A stretch of DNA of 64,000 bases, taken from Candidatus Binatia bacterium (GTDB lineage: Bacteria; Desulfobacterota; Binatia; HRBIN30). The translations under genes and the position numbers were made by a program. The stretch lies in the NCBI GenBank assembly GCA_937925685.1, contig CALAMI010000010.1, positions 186,001 to 250,000 of the forward strand, read 5' to 3'. Below are positions 36,661 through 45,433 of the stretch, in pieces (the stretch's first letter is position 1; every line of letters begins with the position of its first letter). The notes under the pieces were generated by a model. The model did no database searches, was not told where the DNA came from, and worked only from the letters and a program-made list of their open reading frames with translations.

Positions 36661-37206
36661 GCCTTGCTCCTTCCTCGAGCTTTACGCGTACATTTGCCGG
36701 TTCCATTCACGCCGGCAGAAAGACCCGAGTCTGTGTACCACTACGCGGAAAAGCGTCAACGTTACTGCCCCGTTCGCGCGCTATTTGATGGCTTTTACGG
36801 GCAATCGTTTGGCTGTAGTGCACCAACTCTCATTCTCGAAAGCTCGGAGTTTCCATCCTGCCTTTGGTGAGGGTTGATTGACAGTTCGTTGTTCCGGTGG
36901 CCGGCGTGTTTCCCAACGGGTATTATCAATTACTACTGGGTGAGCATTGCAGCAGGACAATCGTGTCCCACCAAGGGAAGGCACGCCAACCGAACCCCTA
37001 TGTTGGGCGTCGCGATGTGTTCGAAGGAAAAGCCTTTGAGTTCCCATGGGAGCTGCGCGTGGGTCTGTCGTCCGCACGCCCGTCGTTCTGTTTGTCCACT
37101 TGGCTTTCGGAGTGACGCAAGAGATGCCGCAGGCTGTCGGATCAAGACGGGCGGCGGCAGTTATATCTGGTTGATGTTTGGCAAATTCCCGTTACGGTAA
37201 GGTCCA
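36661..37206. other. Intergenic region between divergent SDR and M48 protease genes
   Basis: 546 bases with no supported gene; the short ORFs here lack family features. An inverted repeat TGCCGG, 11-base spacer, CCGGCA lies at 36695-36717, 35 bases upstream of the SDR start, and could be a repressor operator. A TTGACA hexamer near 36879 has no convincing -10 partner. Confidence 0.45.
36695..36717. promoter_or_regulatory. Candidate operator upstream of the SDR gene
   Basis: Perfect 6-bp arms, TGCCGG/CCGGCA, with an 11-base spacer, placed where a TetR- or GntR-type repressor might bind. No such regulator is in the window. Confidence 0.3.
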
Positions 37207-38049
37207 ATGTCTGGGTCAAATGGTGCGTATTGGCGGCTGCGTTTGCGACCGATCTGGTCAATTGCTGCACCGTGCATTGGCGCTTTGGTCGCGTGTACGG
37301 TTGCCCCGTACACAAAAAGATCGCAACTTATTTTGATCCCTGAAGCAACCGAAATTGCATTGGGGGCCGATGCGTATCGACAAGTGTTGGCTAAGCTTCC
37401 GGTCTCCCATGATCCAGAACTAGTGACGCCAGTTCGATCAGTGGGCGAGCGCATTGCCAGAGTAGCGAACCACCCGGGCTACAAGTGGGAGTTTAACGTC
37501 ATCGTTAAGGAAGAGGCGAACGCGTTCGCTCTACCAGGTGGCAAAGTGGCAGTTTACACGGGCATATTCCCGCTCGCACGAGATACTGCTGGGCTCGCAG
37601 CGGTTGTTGGGCATGAGGTGGGTCATGCTTTGGCGCGGCATGCGGGAGAGCGGATGAGCCAGGGCTTGTTGTTGGACGCGGTCTTAACCTTAGGTGCGGC
37701 AGCTCTTGGGGGAAGCTCGCCGGCGACTCGCAACCTCATTTATCAAGCTCTCGGGCTCGGTGCGCAGATCGGCTACGTGCTTCCGTTTAGCCGCAGCCAA
37801 GAAGCGGAAGCGGATTACATTGGTTTGATTCTTATGGCCAAAGCGGGCTACGACCCCGAGGCAGCATTGGGTCTATGGCAAAGGTTTGCCGAGCAGGACA
37901 AAGACCGACCACCGGAGTTATTGGCCACGCACCCCGATCCGGCCAGTCGCGCCCGTAACATGCGCCGTTGGCTGCCAGAAGCCAAGCGTTACTTTGCTGC
38001 TGCAACACCGGCATCGGTGGAGCCTCTTCCGACACCCAAAAAGCCTTAA
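37207..38049 (+). CDS. M48-family metalloprotease lipoprotein
   Basis: A 280-residue peptidase with a lipobox (ALVAC, lipidated Cys30), so it is periplasmic and membrane-anchored. The zinc site is VVGHEVGHALARH (His136, Glu137, His140) with third ligand in SRSQEAEADYIG (Glu199/Glu201). The domain matches LoiP/BepA-type outer-membrane-quality-control proteases: ...VKEEANAFALPGGKVAVYTGI... and LATHPDPASRARNM. Likely role is degradation of misassembled envelope proteins. The following propeller gene starts 251 bases on. Confidence 0.9.
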   Translation: MSGSNGAYWRLRLRPIWSIAAPCIGALVACTVAPYTKRSQLILIPEATEIALGADAYRQVLAKLPVSHDPELVTPVRSVGERIARVANHPGYKWEFNVIVKEEANAFALPGGKVAVYTGIFPLARDTAGLAAVVGHEVGHALARHAGERMSQGLLLDAVLTLGAAALGGSSPATRNLIYQALGLGAQIGYVLPFSRSQEAEADYIGLILMAKAGYDPEAALGLWQRFAEQDKDRPPELLATHPDPASRARNMRRWLPEAKRYFAAATPASVEPLPTPKKP

Positions 38050-38300
38050 CGCCCTGCGAACTCGCCCCGGTACGCAGCCTGCTGCTAACAGCGGCTTCGG
38101 TTGGTGCCGTGAGAAAAACGAGCACTAAAAAGCCGCCAGCAGCTACTCGGCAAGGCTGCGTGTTAGAAAGCACGTTGCTTAAGCTCAGTTTTATGCGCAC
38201 TATGATTTATGTGGTGTTGGTAAAACCGCGAAATCTATTGAGTGGGAAACAGAGCTACTTTCGAAGAGCTAGGGGCGGTTCTTTCAGGTTTGCAGGAAGA

Positions 38301-40277
38301 ATGGTGACTGTCCTCGTTTGGGCGAGTAGCCTTTTGTTGCTCGCATTTTCCACCCCGAGGACGATCTTTGCCGACGGCTGGCACCAACATGCTCGCGACG
38401 CTCAACGGACCAGCTACGCTCCCACCTACCCTTCCATGCCTTGGCGTTGGAAGTGGTCGTTCCAGGGGCCAACCGCAACGGGTGCCGTCTCGCGCGGGAA
38501 GCGGGTCGTGCCGCGGAACACACAGCCGGTGGTTGGAGGGGGGAAAGTATTCGTTGCTTTAGGGCAAAGAGGCATTTGGGCGTTGGATCAGGCCACGGGC
38601 CAAAAGGTGTGGCGTCGACGGTTACCTGGAGGTGCCTTTTCCACTCCAGCTTTTGACGAATGGAGCGGCGTTCTTTACGCCCTCAGCGGTGCGGGACGGG
38701 TTTACCGCCTTGCTGCTAACAGTGGCAGGCCATTGACCCGCGTGTCGCTAGGGGGCACGCGAACCACTGTGCCGTTACCACCGGCACTTTTGGAAGACCG
38801 CATCATCCTTTCTTGGGGCAGCCGCGTGATTGCGCTGCGCAAAGACGACTTGAGCGTTCTTTGGTCTTACGACGCGGGAAGCACAGTGGAAACACCTCCA
38901 GCTTATTCCGTTGTTAGGAACGTTGCCGTAGTGGTGACCCAGGATTTGTTCGTCCATGCAATCGATAATGCCTCGGGCACTGCGCGGTGGCGGGTTAAAC
39001 CAATTCCGCGGGAAGGCGGTGACCCAGGCGGTAGCGACGATACCCTGGCTGAGGCGAGATTCGGTTGGCCTGTAATCGCGGAACAGCACGGGTATGTGTT
39101 GGTAAAGTACCGCTTGGATTGGCAAGCACTGTGGGTGTGGAGTCCTTGGCCACCGGACAATGAGACGATGCGTAACAATCTCTCGGCCAGGCCCGAATAT
39201 CGTGCCTTGTTCGCTTTGGATCTTGACGACGGTAGTGTCCCCTTTAGCCCTAACGTGGGCCATGGTGGATTTGGGGACGGTGATTATCTGCCCATGGGAC
39301 CTCAGCCTGTCATTCGACCATTGCCGGGAGGTGGCGAGGTGGCGTATGTGGTGATGCGGGGCTCGCCTTGCGCAACCGGCGTGTTCTGTGACGGGCGAGC
39401 GGACTCCCACCTGGGCGAGATGGTGCTCGACGATGATACCGTTCCTGGTTATCAAGCGGGAGACGTGCGCTTTGTCCAAGGAACTTTTCTCCCTACGGAT
39501 GAGCAACCAAACCTTTCGGCGGCTGGCGATGCGTTATTTGGAGCCCACTGGGCAGTCGGTATCGCGCACCGGATTCTTGATCGTACTCCCTCAAGAGGGA
39601 GCGGGGAAAACCCCATCACTACCGAGAACCTGCCTCACATCGCCGTGGCAGATGCCCATGCGAGCTTCACCCCAGATCATTGGTATTCAGACTACACGTG
39701 TAGCGAGGCATGTGGTCGAACGTTCCCTCCTGGGTTTTTTATCTATCATGTAGAAGCTCCCGTCTGGGATCGGTATTGGTCGGAATGGGCTACGTGGGTC
39801 ATCAGCGATCCGTTAATTCTCTTCCTGAGCACGGATGGGGCTTTGGTAGCTTTGGAGTCTGCCCCCGGGGGCCGGACCATGCAGCCGAAGAGGCATTTGC
39901 CAACTGTCGCTGCTACGGCTGAAGGGAGGCGCAATTTAGCTACTGAGAACCCCTCTTGTCCCCCGCTGTACGCTTCGGTTGACCCGATGAAGGCACGATC
40001 TCTAAGCGGCTGCGCGGTCTCCATGGAAGGGTGCATCCAAAGCCGAGCGAATAACGGTAAAGCTATCTATTTTTCTTTTGCGCCGTCGCGGCGGGGCCAC
40101 CTCAACGTCATTGTTCCCGCAAACACTTGGGCCCTGTTCCCGGTCGAACCGCAGCGATTGTTCCCCACTGGTCTTCGGGTGCGGGTGCGCGGGAAGATCG
40201 AGTGGTACCAGGGCGCGCCGGCGCTGTTCGTGACTTCTTCAGATCAAGTCTCCACTGGCGCGCACCATTGCCCCTAA
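38301..40277 (+). CDS. Secreted PQQ-type beta-propeller protein
   Basis: A 658-residue exported protein. A signal peptide (about 1-25, ending IFADG) is followed by PQQ-like propeller repeats: GGGKVFVALGQRGIWALDQATGQKVWRRRLPGG, then GVLYALSGAGRVYRLAANSG and further blades with ALRKDDLSVLWSYDAG. The second half (about 400-658) does not resemble a known domain to me and has several Trp-rich stretches. No PQQ-binding Asp/Glu-Cys-Cys dehydrogenase signature is evident, so an enzymatic role is not claimed. ATG 38301 (or GTG 38304) is chosen; an open frame extends upstream to 37968 but lacks features. Confidence 0.75.
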   Translation: MVTVLVWASSLLLLAFSTPRTIFADGWHQHARDAQRTSYAPTYPSMPWRWKWSFQGPTATGAVSRGKRVVPRNTQPVVGGGKVFVALGQRGIWALDQATGQKVWRRRLPGGAFSTPAFDEWSGVLYALSGAGRVYRLAANSGRPLTRVSLGGTRTTVPLPPALLEDRIILSWGSRVIALRKDDLSVLWSYDAGSTVETPPAYSVVRNVAVVVTQDLFVHAIDNASGTARWRVKPIPREGGDPGGSDDTLAEARFGWPVIAEQHGYVLVKYRLDWQALWVWSPWPPDNETMRNNLSARPEYRALFALDLDDGSVPFSPNVGHGGFGDGDYLPMGPQPVIRPLPGGGEVAYVVMRGSPCATGVFCDGRADSHLGEMVLDDDTVPGYQAGDVRFVQGTFLPTDEQPNLSAAGDALFGAHWAVGIAHRILDRTPSRGSGENPITTENLPHIAVADAHASFTPDHWYSDYTCSEACGRTFPPGFFIYHVEAPVWDRYWSEWATWVISDPLILFLSTDGALVALESAPGGRTMQPKRHLPTVAATAEGRRNLATENPSCPPLYASVDPMKARSLSGCAVSMEGCIQSRANNGKAIYFSFAPSRRGHLNVIVPANTWALFPVEPQRLFPTGLRVRVRGKIEWYQGAPALFVTSSDQVSTGAHHCP

Positions 40278-40543
40278 AGCTGAATCATCAGCACGAAAAC
40301 CGCAAGCAATCGGGAAGGGTTCAGGCCCGTTCATAGAGGGCTGGTGCTGTTAGGGCGTGCTAGGGAGCGCTGCCTCCGTCACTCCAACGTCCGTTGTGCG
40401 ACGGGTCACCAATGAACTGAGTCAACCGACTTGGGAACGCTTTGCTGGTGCTTGTTTCCGGTTCGGAGTTCTCCGGTTCGGAGTTCTCTGGTAAGCCTGT
40501 GCAGGGCGAGGCTAAAAGCAGCCGAACCGGAGGACAAACGGGA
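40278..40543. other. Intergenic region upstream of the methyltransferase gene
   Basis: 266 bases. It holds an exact 15-base tandem duplication, CCGGTTCGGAGTTCT, at 40458-40472 and 40473-40487. Nothing else is supported. Confidence 0.5.
40458..40487. repeat. 15-base tandem repeat, two copies
   Basis: CCGGTTCGGAGTTCT repeated twice without spacer, 56 bases upstream of the methyltransferase start. It may be a slipped-strand duplication or tandem binding sites. Confidence 0.9.
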
Positions 40544-41608
40544 ATGGATTCTGACCGAGTGAGGCAAATGCTCTACATTGTTTTTGGCCATCTCACCGGC
40601 GCTGTAACCAGTGCCATGATCCACCTTGGTGATCGATTAGGACTGTATCGCGCCATGCACGCGGCTGGCCGCCCTTTGTCGCCGACAGAGCTCGCTGCCT
40701 GCACTGGACTCCACGAGCGCTGGGTGAGAGAGTGGCTCTACGGGCAAGCAGCAGCACGCCTGGTGGATTATGTGGGAGACGATCAGTTCGTACTCGCTGC
40801 CGAGGCGGCATGGATTTTGGCGGACGAGGCATCTCCCCTTTTCGCGGCTGGCGCGTTCCACTCACTGCCGGAACAATTTGCTGTGGTTCGTCAACTACCC
40901 GACTGCTTTCGTAAGGGGCTTGGGCTTCCCTATGATGTTTTGGGTCCTGAAGGCGCCGCAGGCATCGAGCGGTTTCTGGGGCCTTGGTTTCGCCACTTTC
41001 TGGTCCCGGTGGTGCTTCCCTCACTAGAGGGTGTGGTCAACAAACTCCAAAAGGGGGCCAAGGTGGCTGATCTTGGTTGCGGGGCGGGCGTTGCTCTGCT
41101 CGAGATGGCTCGCGCTTTCCCCTGTTCTGAGTTTCACGGCTACGAAATTTCCATGCATGCGCTTGACCGAGCCCAAAGGAACTTGGCGGCGTCTGGACTT
41201 AGGAACGTCCGTTTGCACCATGCGAACGCCGAATCACTCCCAGCGGATCACAGCTTCGACCTGATTACCGCGTTCGATTGCATTCACGACATGACGCGGC
41301 CGCGAGCTGTGCTCCGGGCTGCATACTGTGCGCTAAAAGCCGATGGCACGCTTTTCATTGTCGACATCAACACGCGGCCGACATTCGAGGAGAATTTGCA
41401 CCACAATCCGTTAGCCGCCATGATGTACGGCATTTCTGTACTTGCATGCCTCTCCTCGAGCTTGTCCGAACCCGATGGCGAGGGGCTCGGCACATTGGGT
41501 CTCACCGAGCCCCTGCTGCGGGAGATGGCAGCGGAGGCAGGATTCACCCAACTATTGCGGCACGACTTCCAGAACCCGGTAAACGCTTACTACGAGTTAC
41601 GCCCGTAG
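40544..41608 (+). CDS. Class I SAM-dependent methyltransferase with winged-helix N-terminus
   Basis: A 354-residue protein. Residues about 1-110 look like the dimerisation/winged-helix domain of Rv2258c-type methyltransferases (SAMIHLGDRLGLYRAM, PTELAACTGLHERWVREWL). The SAM-binding motif VADLGCGAGVALLEMA is at about 174-190, followed by acidic FHGYEIS and DLITAFDCIHDM. The acceptor is unknown; these enzymes often methylate small molecules. ATG 40544 is chosen because GGAGG lies at 40529-40533. Confidence 0.8.
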   Translation: MDSDRVRQMLYIVFGHLTGAVTSAMIHLGDRLGLYRAMHAAGRPLSPTELAACTGLHERWVREWLYGQAAARLVDYVGDDQFVLAAEAAWILADEASPLFAAGAFHSLPEQFAVVRQLPDCFRKGLGLPYDVLGPEGAAGIERFLGPWFRHFLVPVVLPSLEGVVNKLQKGAKVADLGCGAGVALLEMARAFPCSEFHGYEISMHALDRAQRNLAASGLRNVRLHHANAESLPADHSFDLITAFDCIHDMTRPRAVLRAAYCALKADGTLFIVDINTRPTFEENLHHNPLAAMMYGISVLACLSSSLSEPDGEGLGTLGLTEPLLREMAAEAGFTQLLRHDFQNPVNAYYELRP

Positions 41609-41618
41609 TTGTACGAGT

Positions 41619-42635
41619 CTACCCATGCTGCCAGAAACGCAAGAAAAAAGTGTACCGGCCCGGCTTGGCCAAGCGATCAAGATGTCTGACCTCCTCGTTG
41701 GAGAGCCGCCAACCGAGGGCCCCGGCATTTTGCTCTGCCTGGGCTCCATTTTTGGCGCCCGGGATCGGAATGGTGCCTTTACACATGAGCCAGTTCAGCG
41801 CCACTTGAGCGGGAGTTTTCCCGCCATGGCGCTCTCCGATGGAACGGAGTTCTGCGACCAAAGGTTCGATCTCCTCCATGGGATAAGCGGAAAAGTTACG
41901 TTTGCCTGGCGGGGGATGTTTGGCGCTATACTTGCCGGTCAATCGGCCCTGGCCGAGTGGCGAGTAAGCTAAGACCACAACCCCCAACTCTTCGCAGGCG
42001 CGCAATAGCCCTTTACGTTCGGGATCATTTCGCAGGAGAGAATACTCGATCTGGTTTGTTGCCAACTGAATCCCTCGCCGGGATAGTGCCGTATGAATCG
42101 CCCTGGTTTCCCTCTCCGAATAGTTGGACACCCCCACAGCCTTGCATAAACCAGAGTTCACGGCTTCCGCTAACGCGTCAGCCATGCTTTCGTGGGAACA
42201 GAGACTGATAGGTCCGTGAATTTGGTACAAATGGACAAAAGAAAGTCGAAGTCGATCGAGCGAGGCACGCAAGGCGTCCAGAAGCTTCGTCCGCAACGGT
42301 AGTCGCCACGGAAATGGAATAAACTTCGTAGCAATGAGTACCCGATCGCGATTGCTCGTGTCTTCCTCTAGTAGGCGCCCGATTATTCGTTCGCTCTCAC
42401 CGTTTCCGTACATTTCAGCGGTGTCGAGCAAGATGATTCCAGCAGCCACCGACTTCGCATAAGCTTCTCGGATCGTTTCGAAGTTGTACGAGCGATCATA
42501 ACTGCCCATCCCCCACGTGGATGAGTCGCCCCATGCCCAAGTACCGAGCCCCATGGGTGGGAGCAGCCAGTTCGTACCGGCCAACGGAAGCCCGGCAAAC
42601 GGGCTCTCGCGATTCGCTGTTTCCATGCTTTTCAC
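41619..42635 (-). CDS. Aldo/keto reductase
   Basis: A 338-residue (beta/alpha)8 NAD(P)H-dependent oxidoreductase. The catalytic tetrad can be seen: Asp-Tyr in LLDTAEMYGNGESE, Lys in LIATKF, His in LYQIHGP. C-terminal NADP-binding pattern TIPIPGAKNGAQAEQNAGALGW is present. Start is GTG 42635 or ATG 42626. Physiological substrate unknown; AKRs usually reduce aldehydes or ketones. Confidence 0.88.
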   Translation of the reverse strand: MKSMETANRESPFAGLPLAGTNWLLPPMGLGTWAWGDSSTWGMGSYDRSYNFETIREAYAKSVAAGIILLDTAEMYGNGESERIIGRLLEEDTSNRDRVLIATKFIPFPWRLPLRTKLLDALRASLDRLRLSFVHLYQIHGPISLCSHESMADALAEAVNSGLCKAVGVSNYSERETRAIHTALSRRGIQLATNQIEYSLLRNDPERKGLLRACEELGVVVLAYSPLGQGRLTGKYSAKHPPPGKRNFSAYPMEEIEPLVAELRSIGERHGGKTPAQVALNWLMCKGTIPIPGAKNGAQAEQNAGALGWRLSNEEVRHLDRLAKPGRYTFFLRFWQHG

Positions 42636-42684
42636 ACCCTCGCTCTTCCCTTCGACGAGCTACCAGAATTCGTGCAACCGCTGT

Positions 42685-42987
42685 TTAACGCTTGCCGACT
42701 ACTTCGTGGTAAGTTTCAATCTCCGGCGCGCTGCTCAGCAAAGCCCGCACTTTACCGAAGAATTTCTGTATTGCTTCGCTCGCCCCGTGGCGTGCCAAGG
42801 CCGTTTCGTCCGCATAGACTTCGTAAAACAGGAACTTACCCGGCATACTGGTCGAGCGATGCAGCACGTACACCAAGGTCTCCGGCTCGTGATCGGTGAC
42901 GAACTCTACGAGCTCCTCAGCAGCTTTTTGAAAGGCTTCCTCCTGGCCGGGTTGCACTCGGACCTGTGCGACGACGGTAATGGGCAT
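42685..42987 (-). CDS. ABM-domain (quinol monooxygenase YgiN-type) protein
   Basis: A 100-residue antibiotic biosynthesis monooxygenase-fold protein: VVAQVRVQPGQEEAFQKAAEELVEFV, EPETLVYVLHRS, PGKFLFYEVYADETALARHGASEAIQKF. This ferredoxin-like dimer fold covers monooxygenases and stress proteins; the substrate is unknown. It lies 50 bases upstream of the aldo/keto reductase on the same strand and is likely cotranscribed with it. Confidence 0.85.
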   Translation of the reverse strand: MPITVVAQVRVQPGQEEAFQKAAEELVEFVTDHEPETLVYVLHRSTSMPGKFLFYEVYADETALARHGASEAIQKFFGKVRALLSSAPEIETYHEVVGKR

Positions 42988-43072
42988 ACACTTTCCCCTC
43001 CTCTATACCCGCTTACCCACTCTTGCACATAAGGGCAACGGCGTGACTCATGCACCCGTTGCTAAGATGGTT

Positions 43073-44221
43073 TTAACTCATCGGCAGCTCGACAATGAAT
43101 TTCGCTCCTCGTCCAGCGGACCCACGGTAGGAAAGCTTCCCCCCGTGGAGTCCCTCTACGATGAGGCGCGCCGAGCTGAGCCCAAGCCCAGTACCCTGGG
43201 GCTTGGTGCTAAACCGTGGCTCAAAGATGTACGGCAGTAAGGGAACGGGCACACCCGGACCAGTGTCGGCCACTTCAATGTAAGCGCGGCCGTTCTCCTG
43301 CCAGAGACGAATCCTAACCAATCCATCAGCCCCGGCAGCCTGTGCCGCGTTAATCACAAGATTGGCGATAACCCGACGTAGGTCCCTGGCATTGCACGGA
43401 CAAGCCGCCAGGGAACCAGTGCGCTCTACGACCACCTGAACTTTTCGTACGTCCGGATGCAGAGCGAGGTCGTTTCGTAAGGTGTCTTCCACGAGGGCAA
43501 CGAGGTCTTCTGGGACGCGACTGTATCCTAACGGCTGGCTTCGAACTCTGCGAAGGGAACTTCGCATCATCTCTTCCAAACGATCCCGCGCCTGAAGGAT
43601 CATGCTTAAATAACGTTGGCTTGGATCCGATTGGGGCAAAGCATCGGCGACAAGACTGGCGCCATTGAGAACGTTGAGCAGATTGAGCATGTCGTGAACC
43701 TGCATGTGCAACTGCTCGTAAGCTCGCTGCGTATCGTCAAGCATCGAGCGCAGGCGACGCGCAACCGTGCGCATCATGGCGGCCAAAGATTCGGGCTCGC
43801 GCCGCAAGTACTGCTCGAAGACGCTTTGCGGGACTTCGATCAACCGCGTCGACTGAATCGCCCTTACCGAAGCACTGCGTACGCCAGGATCAACGAGGGA
43901 CAGTTCGCCGACGTACTCACTTGGACCGACGATCGCAATGGCACGATCCCCCCGGGCGACTTCGAGCTGGCCCTCTAAGACCACGTACAAGGATCCACCC
44001 GGACTACCATACTCGAACAAGGTCTCTCCTGGCTGAAGCTCAACGACTTTGCAATTTTGCGCCACGAGCCTCAAGGTAAAGGGAGTAAACGGTTCGAACA
44101 GGTCAGTCCGGCTTAAAAGATATGCAACCTGCTCGACCGAGTGCTTCAGCTTGCTGCAAAGGTTTGCCGCTCCCACTTCCCTCTTCCACACCGACTTTTC
44201 GCCTTCCCATGTGGCAGTCAT
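43073..44221 (-). CDS. Soluble histidine kinase with N-terminal cyclic-nucleotide-binding domain
   Basis: A 382-residue cytoplasmic protein with a CNB/Crp-like domain at about 40-150 (FEYGSPGGSLYVVLEGQLEVARGD, YVGELSLVDPGVRSASVRA). A short coiled linker carries the HDMLN motif (His176, a divergent H box). The ATPase domain shows an N box (VIANLVINAAQAA), DTGPG (319-323) and GTGLGL (343-348). It may sense cAMP or a related nucleotide. No response regulator is adjacent. I start at ATG 44221 because it has AAGAG upstream. Confidence 0.82.
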   Translation of the reverse strand: MTATWEGEKSVWKREVGAANLCSKLKHSVEQVAYLLSRTDLFEPFTPFTLRLVAQNCKVVELQPGETLFEYGSPGGSLYVVLEGQLEVARGDRAIAIVGPSEYVGELSLVDPGVRSASVRAIQSTRLIEVPQSVFEQYLRREPESLAAMMRTVARRLRSMLDDTQRAYEQLHMQVHDMLNLLNVLNGASLVADALPQSDPSQRYLSMILQARDRLEEMMRSSLRRVRSQPLGYSRVPEDLVALVEDTLRNDLALHPDVRKVQVVVERTGSLAACPCNARDLRRVIANLVINAAQAAGADGLVRIRLWQENGRAYIEVADTGPGVPVPLLPYIFEPRFSTKPQGTGLGLSSARLIVEGLHGGKLSYRGSAGRGAKFIVELPMS

Positions 44222-45333
44222 ACTCTTGCTAGAAACGACCAAGCGAAAACGGTTCCACGGTCGGGGCCAATGGTGGTAGGTAGGGCAAGCTGTTGCCGAT
44301 GTTACTTTTGTCACGCCCCAGGCTGCTGGCTACGCCGCAGCTCGCACAGCGAATGCACCCTATGCCACGCCACTAACGAATCGAGACGTTTGCTGAGCTG
44401 TCGAAACCCGACAACGACGCCGATTTGCGATCGACGTGCTGGATGCTTACGGGTACCCTGGTTTGGCGCTTCAAGCCAGGGACTCTCAAGATGGAAGGAT
44501 CAAGGAGTTCAGTGGCCAGAGGGGTGGAAGGATGACCGGTGGACTATGGGCGAGATCCGCTCCGGATAAGATTCCCTGAGCGCGATAGCGTCATTCCCGG
44601 CCCTCGCTTGTCGGGAACACGGGCCTTGACCACTGAGTGAACCTGCCTCGGCTTATCCCCTGTGGAAGGTCGTGGCCTCGGCCGCTCCACTCCATGGTTC
44701 TGTGAGCCAGTTGGGGTGAAGCGCTCGTGTGGCCTCGCTGCAGGTCCCCCCTTTCCCCACTGGCAGCTTCCCGTTGCAGGCCTAACTTTCGGCTCCATGT
44801 GAGCTCGTTCCTCTTGAGGCATTTGGTGAAATTCGCGCGGCTCCCAGTAAGTAATTCGCGCTGAGCAGCTGGGGGTGCGCTTCCGGTCCCGCCCGCTCGT
44901 AGCGTGGTAATAGAGCCCACAGGGCCAAAGCAAGCAGCACTGGTTGCACCGAGCACGCGTGAGGTCGAGATGTTGCGACGAGATTGCAACAATTCCTGGG
45001 AACACGAAGGACTTGCGGTGGAGCTGCCAAAGGACGCAAGACAATGGAACTCGGCTCATATGGAAACGCGGAAAGAACATTTGTCCAAGCCAAGTTTTCC
45101 GAGCGGCCACTGCCTTCGAGGGGACTCGAGAGACGCTTGATTCAGGCTCAGTTGTGGCCGGCTCGCATTCGCTGCCCACGCGTGGGGCTTGGCCAACGGG
45201 GACAGGTTTAGCGACAGAGCGTGACAGTCTAGGTCGTGTTCGTGCCCGGCTATTTCCAATTCCCCGCAGAGCTTAAAAGGGGTGAGTCTCTGCTAAGCTT
45301 CGCTGCCAACAGGCTCCATGCGCGGTTTTCCGT

Positions 45334-45353
45334 GAGTAATGCATCCGTTACTC
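45334..45353. promoter_or_regulatory. Inverted repeat upstream of the acyl-CoA ligase gene
   Basis: GAGTAA, 8-base spacer, TTACTC. Symmetric, so a repressor operator is plausible for the fadD-type gene 80 bases downstream. Confidence 0.35.
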
Positions 45354-45365
45354 CCGAAGGGCGAT

Positions 45366-45381
45366 CCCCGCTACGCAGGGG
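45366..45381. repeat. Short hairpin upstream of the acyl-CoA ligase gene
   Basis: CCCCGC-TAC-GC(A)GGGG with one bulged base, about 50 bases before the start codon; possible leader structure. Confidence 0.4.
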
Positions 45382-45433
45382 AACATCAGCCCCCCGTGCC
45401 GGCGAGCGTGGAAGATGCTAGGCAAGCGAGACC

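Larger units (their letters stand above)
44222..45433. other. 1.2 kb region without a supported gene
   Basis: Several open frames cross the region, including a 211-codon one on the minus strand (44544-45179), but none shows a protein-like composition, a family motif or a ribosome site. Two inverted repeats lie at its end, at 45334-45353 and 45366-45381. The rest shows nothing I recognise; a decayed gene or an unknown RNA cannot be excluded. Confidence 0.55.

Noticed and set aside
44544-45179. 211-codon minus-strand frame in the gene-poor region
   Set aside because: Composition is Arg/Pro/Ser-rich and unlike a protein; no start signal or motif.
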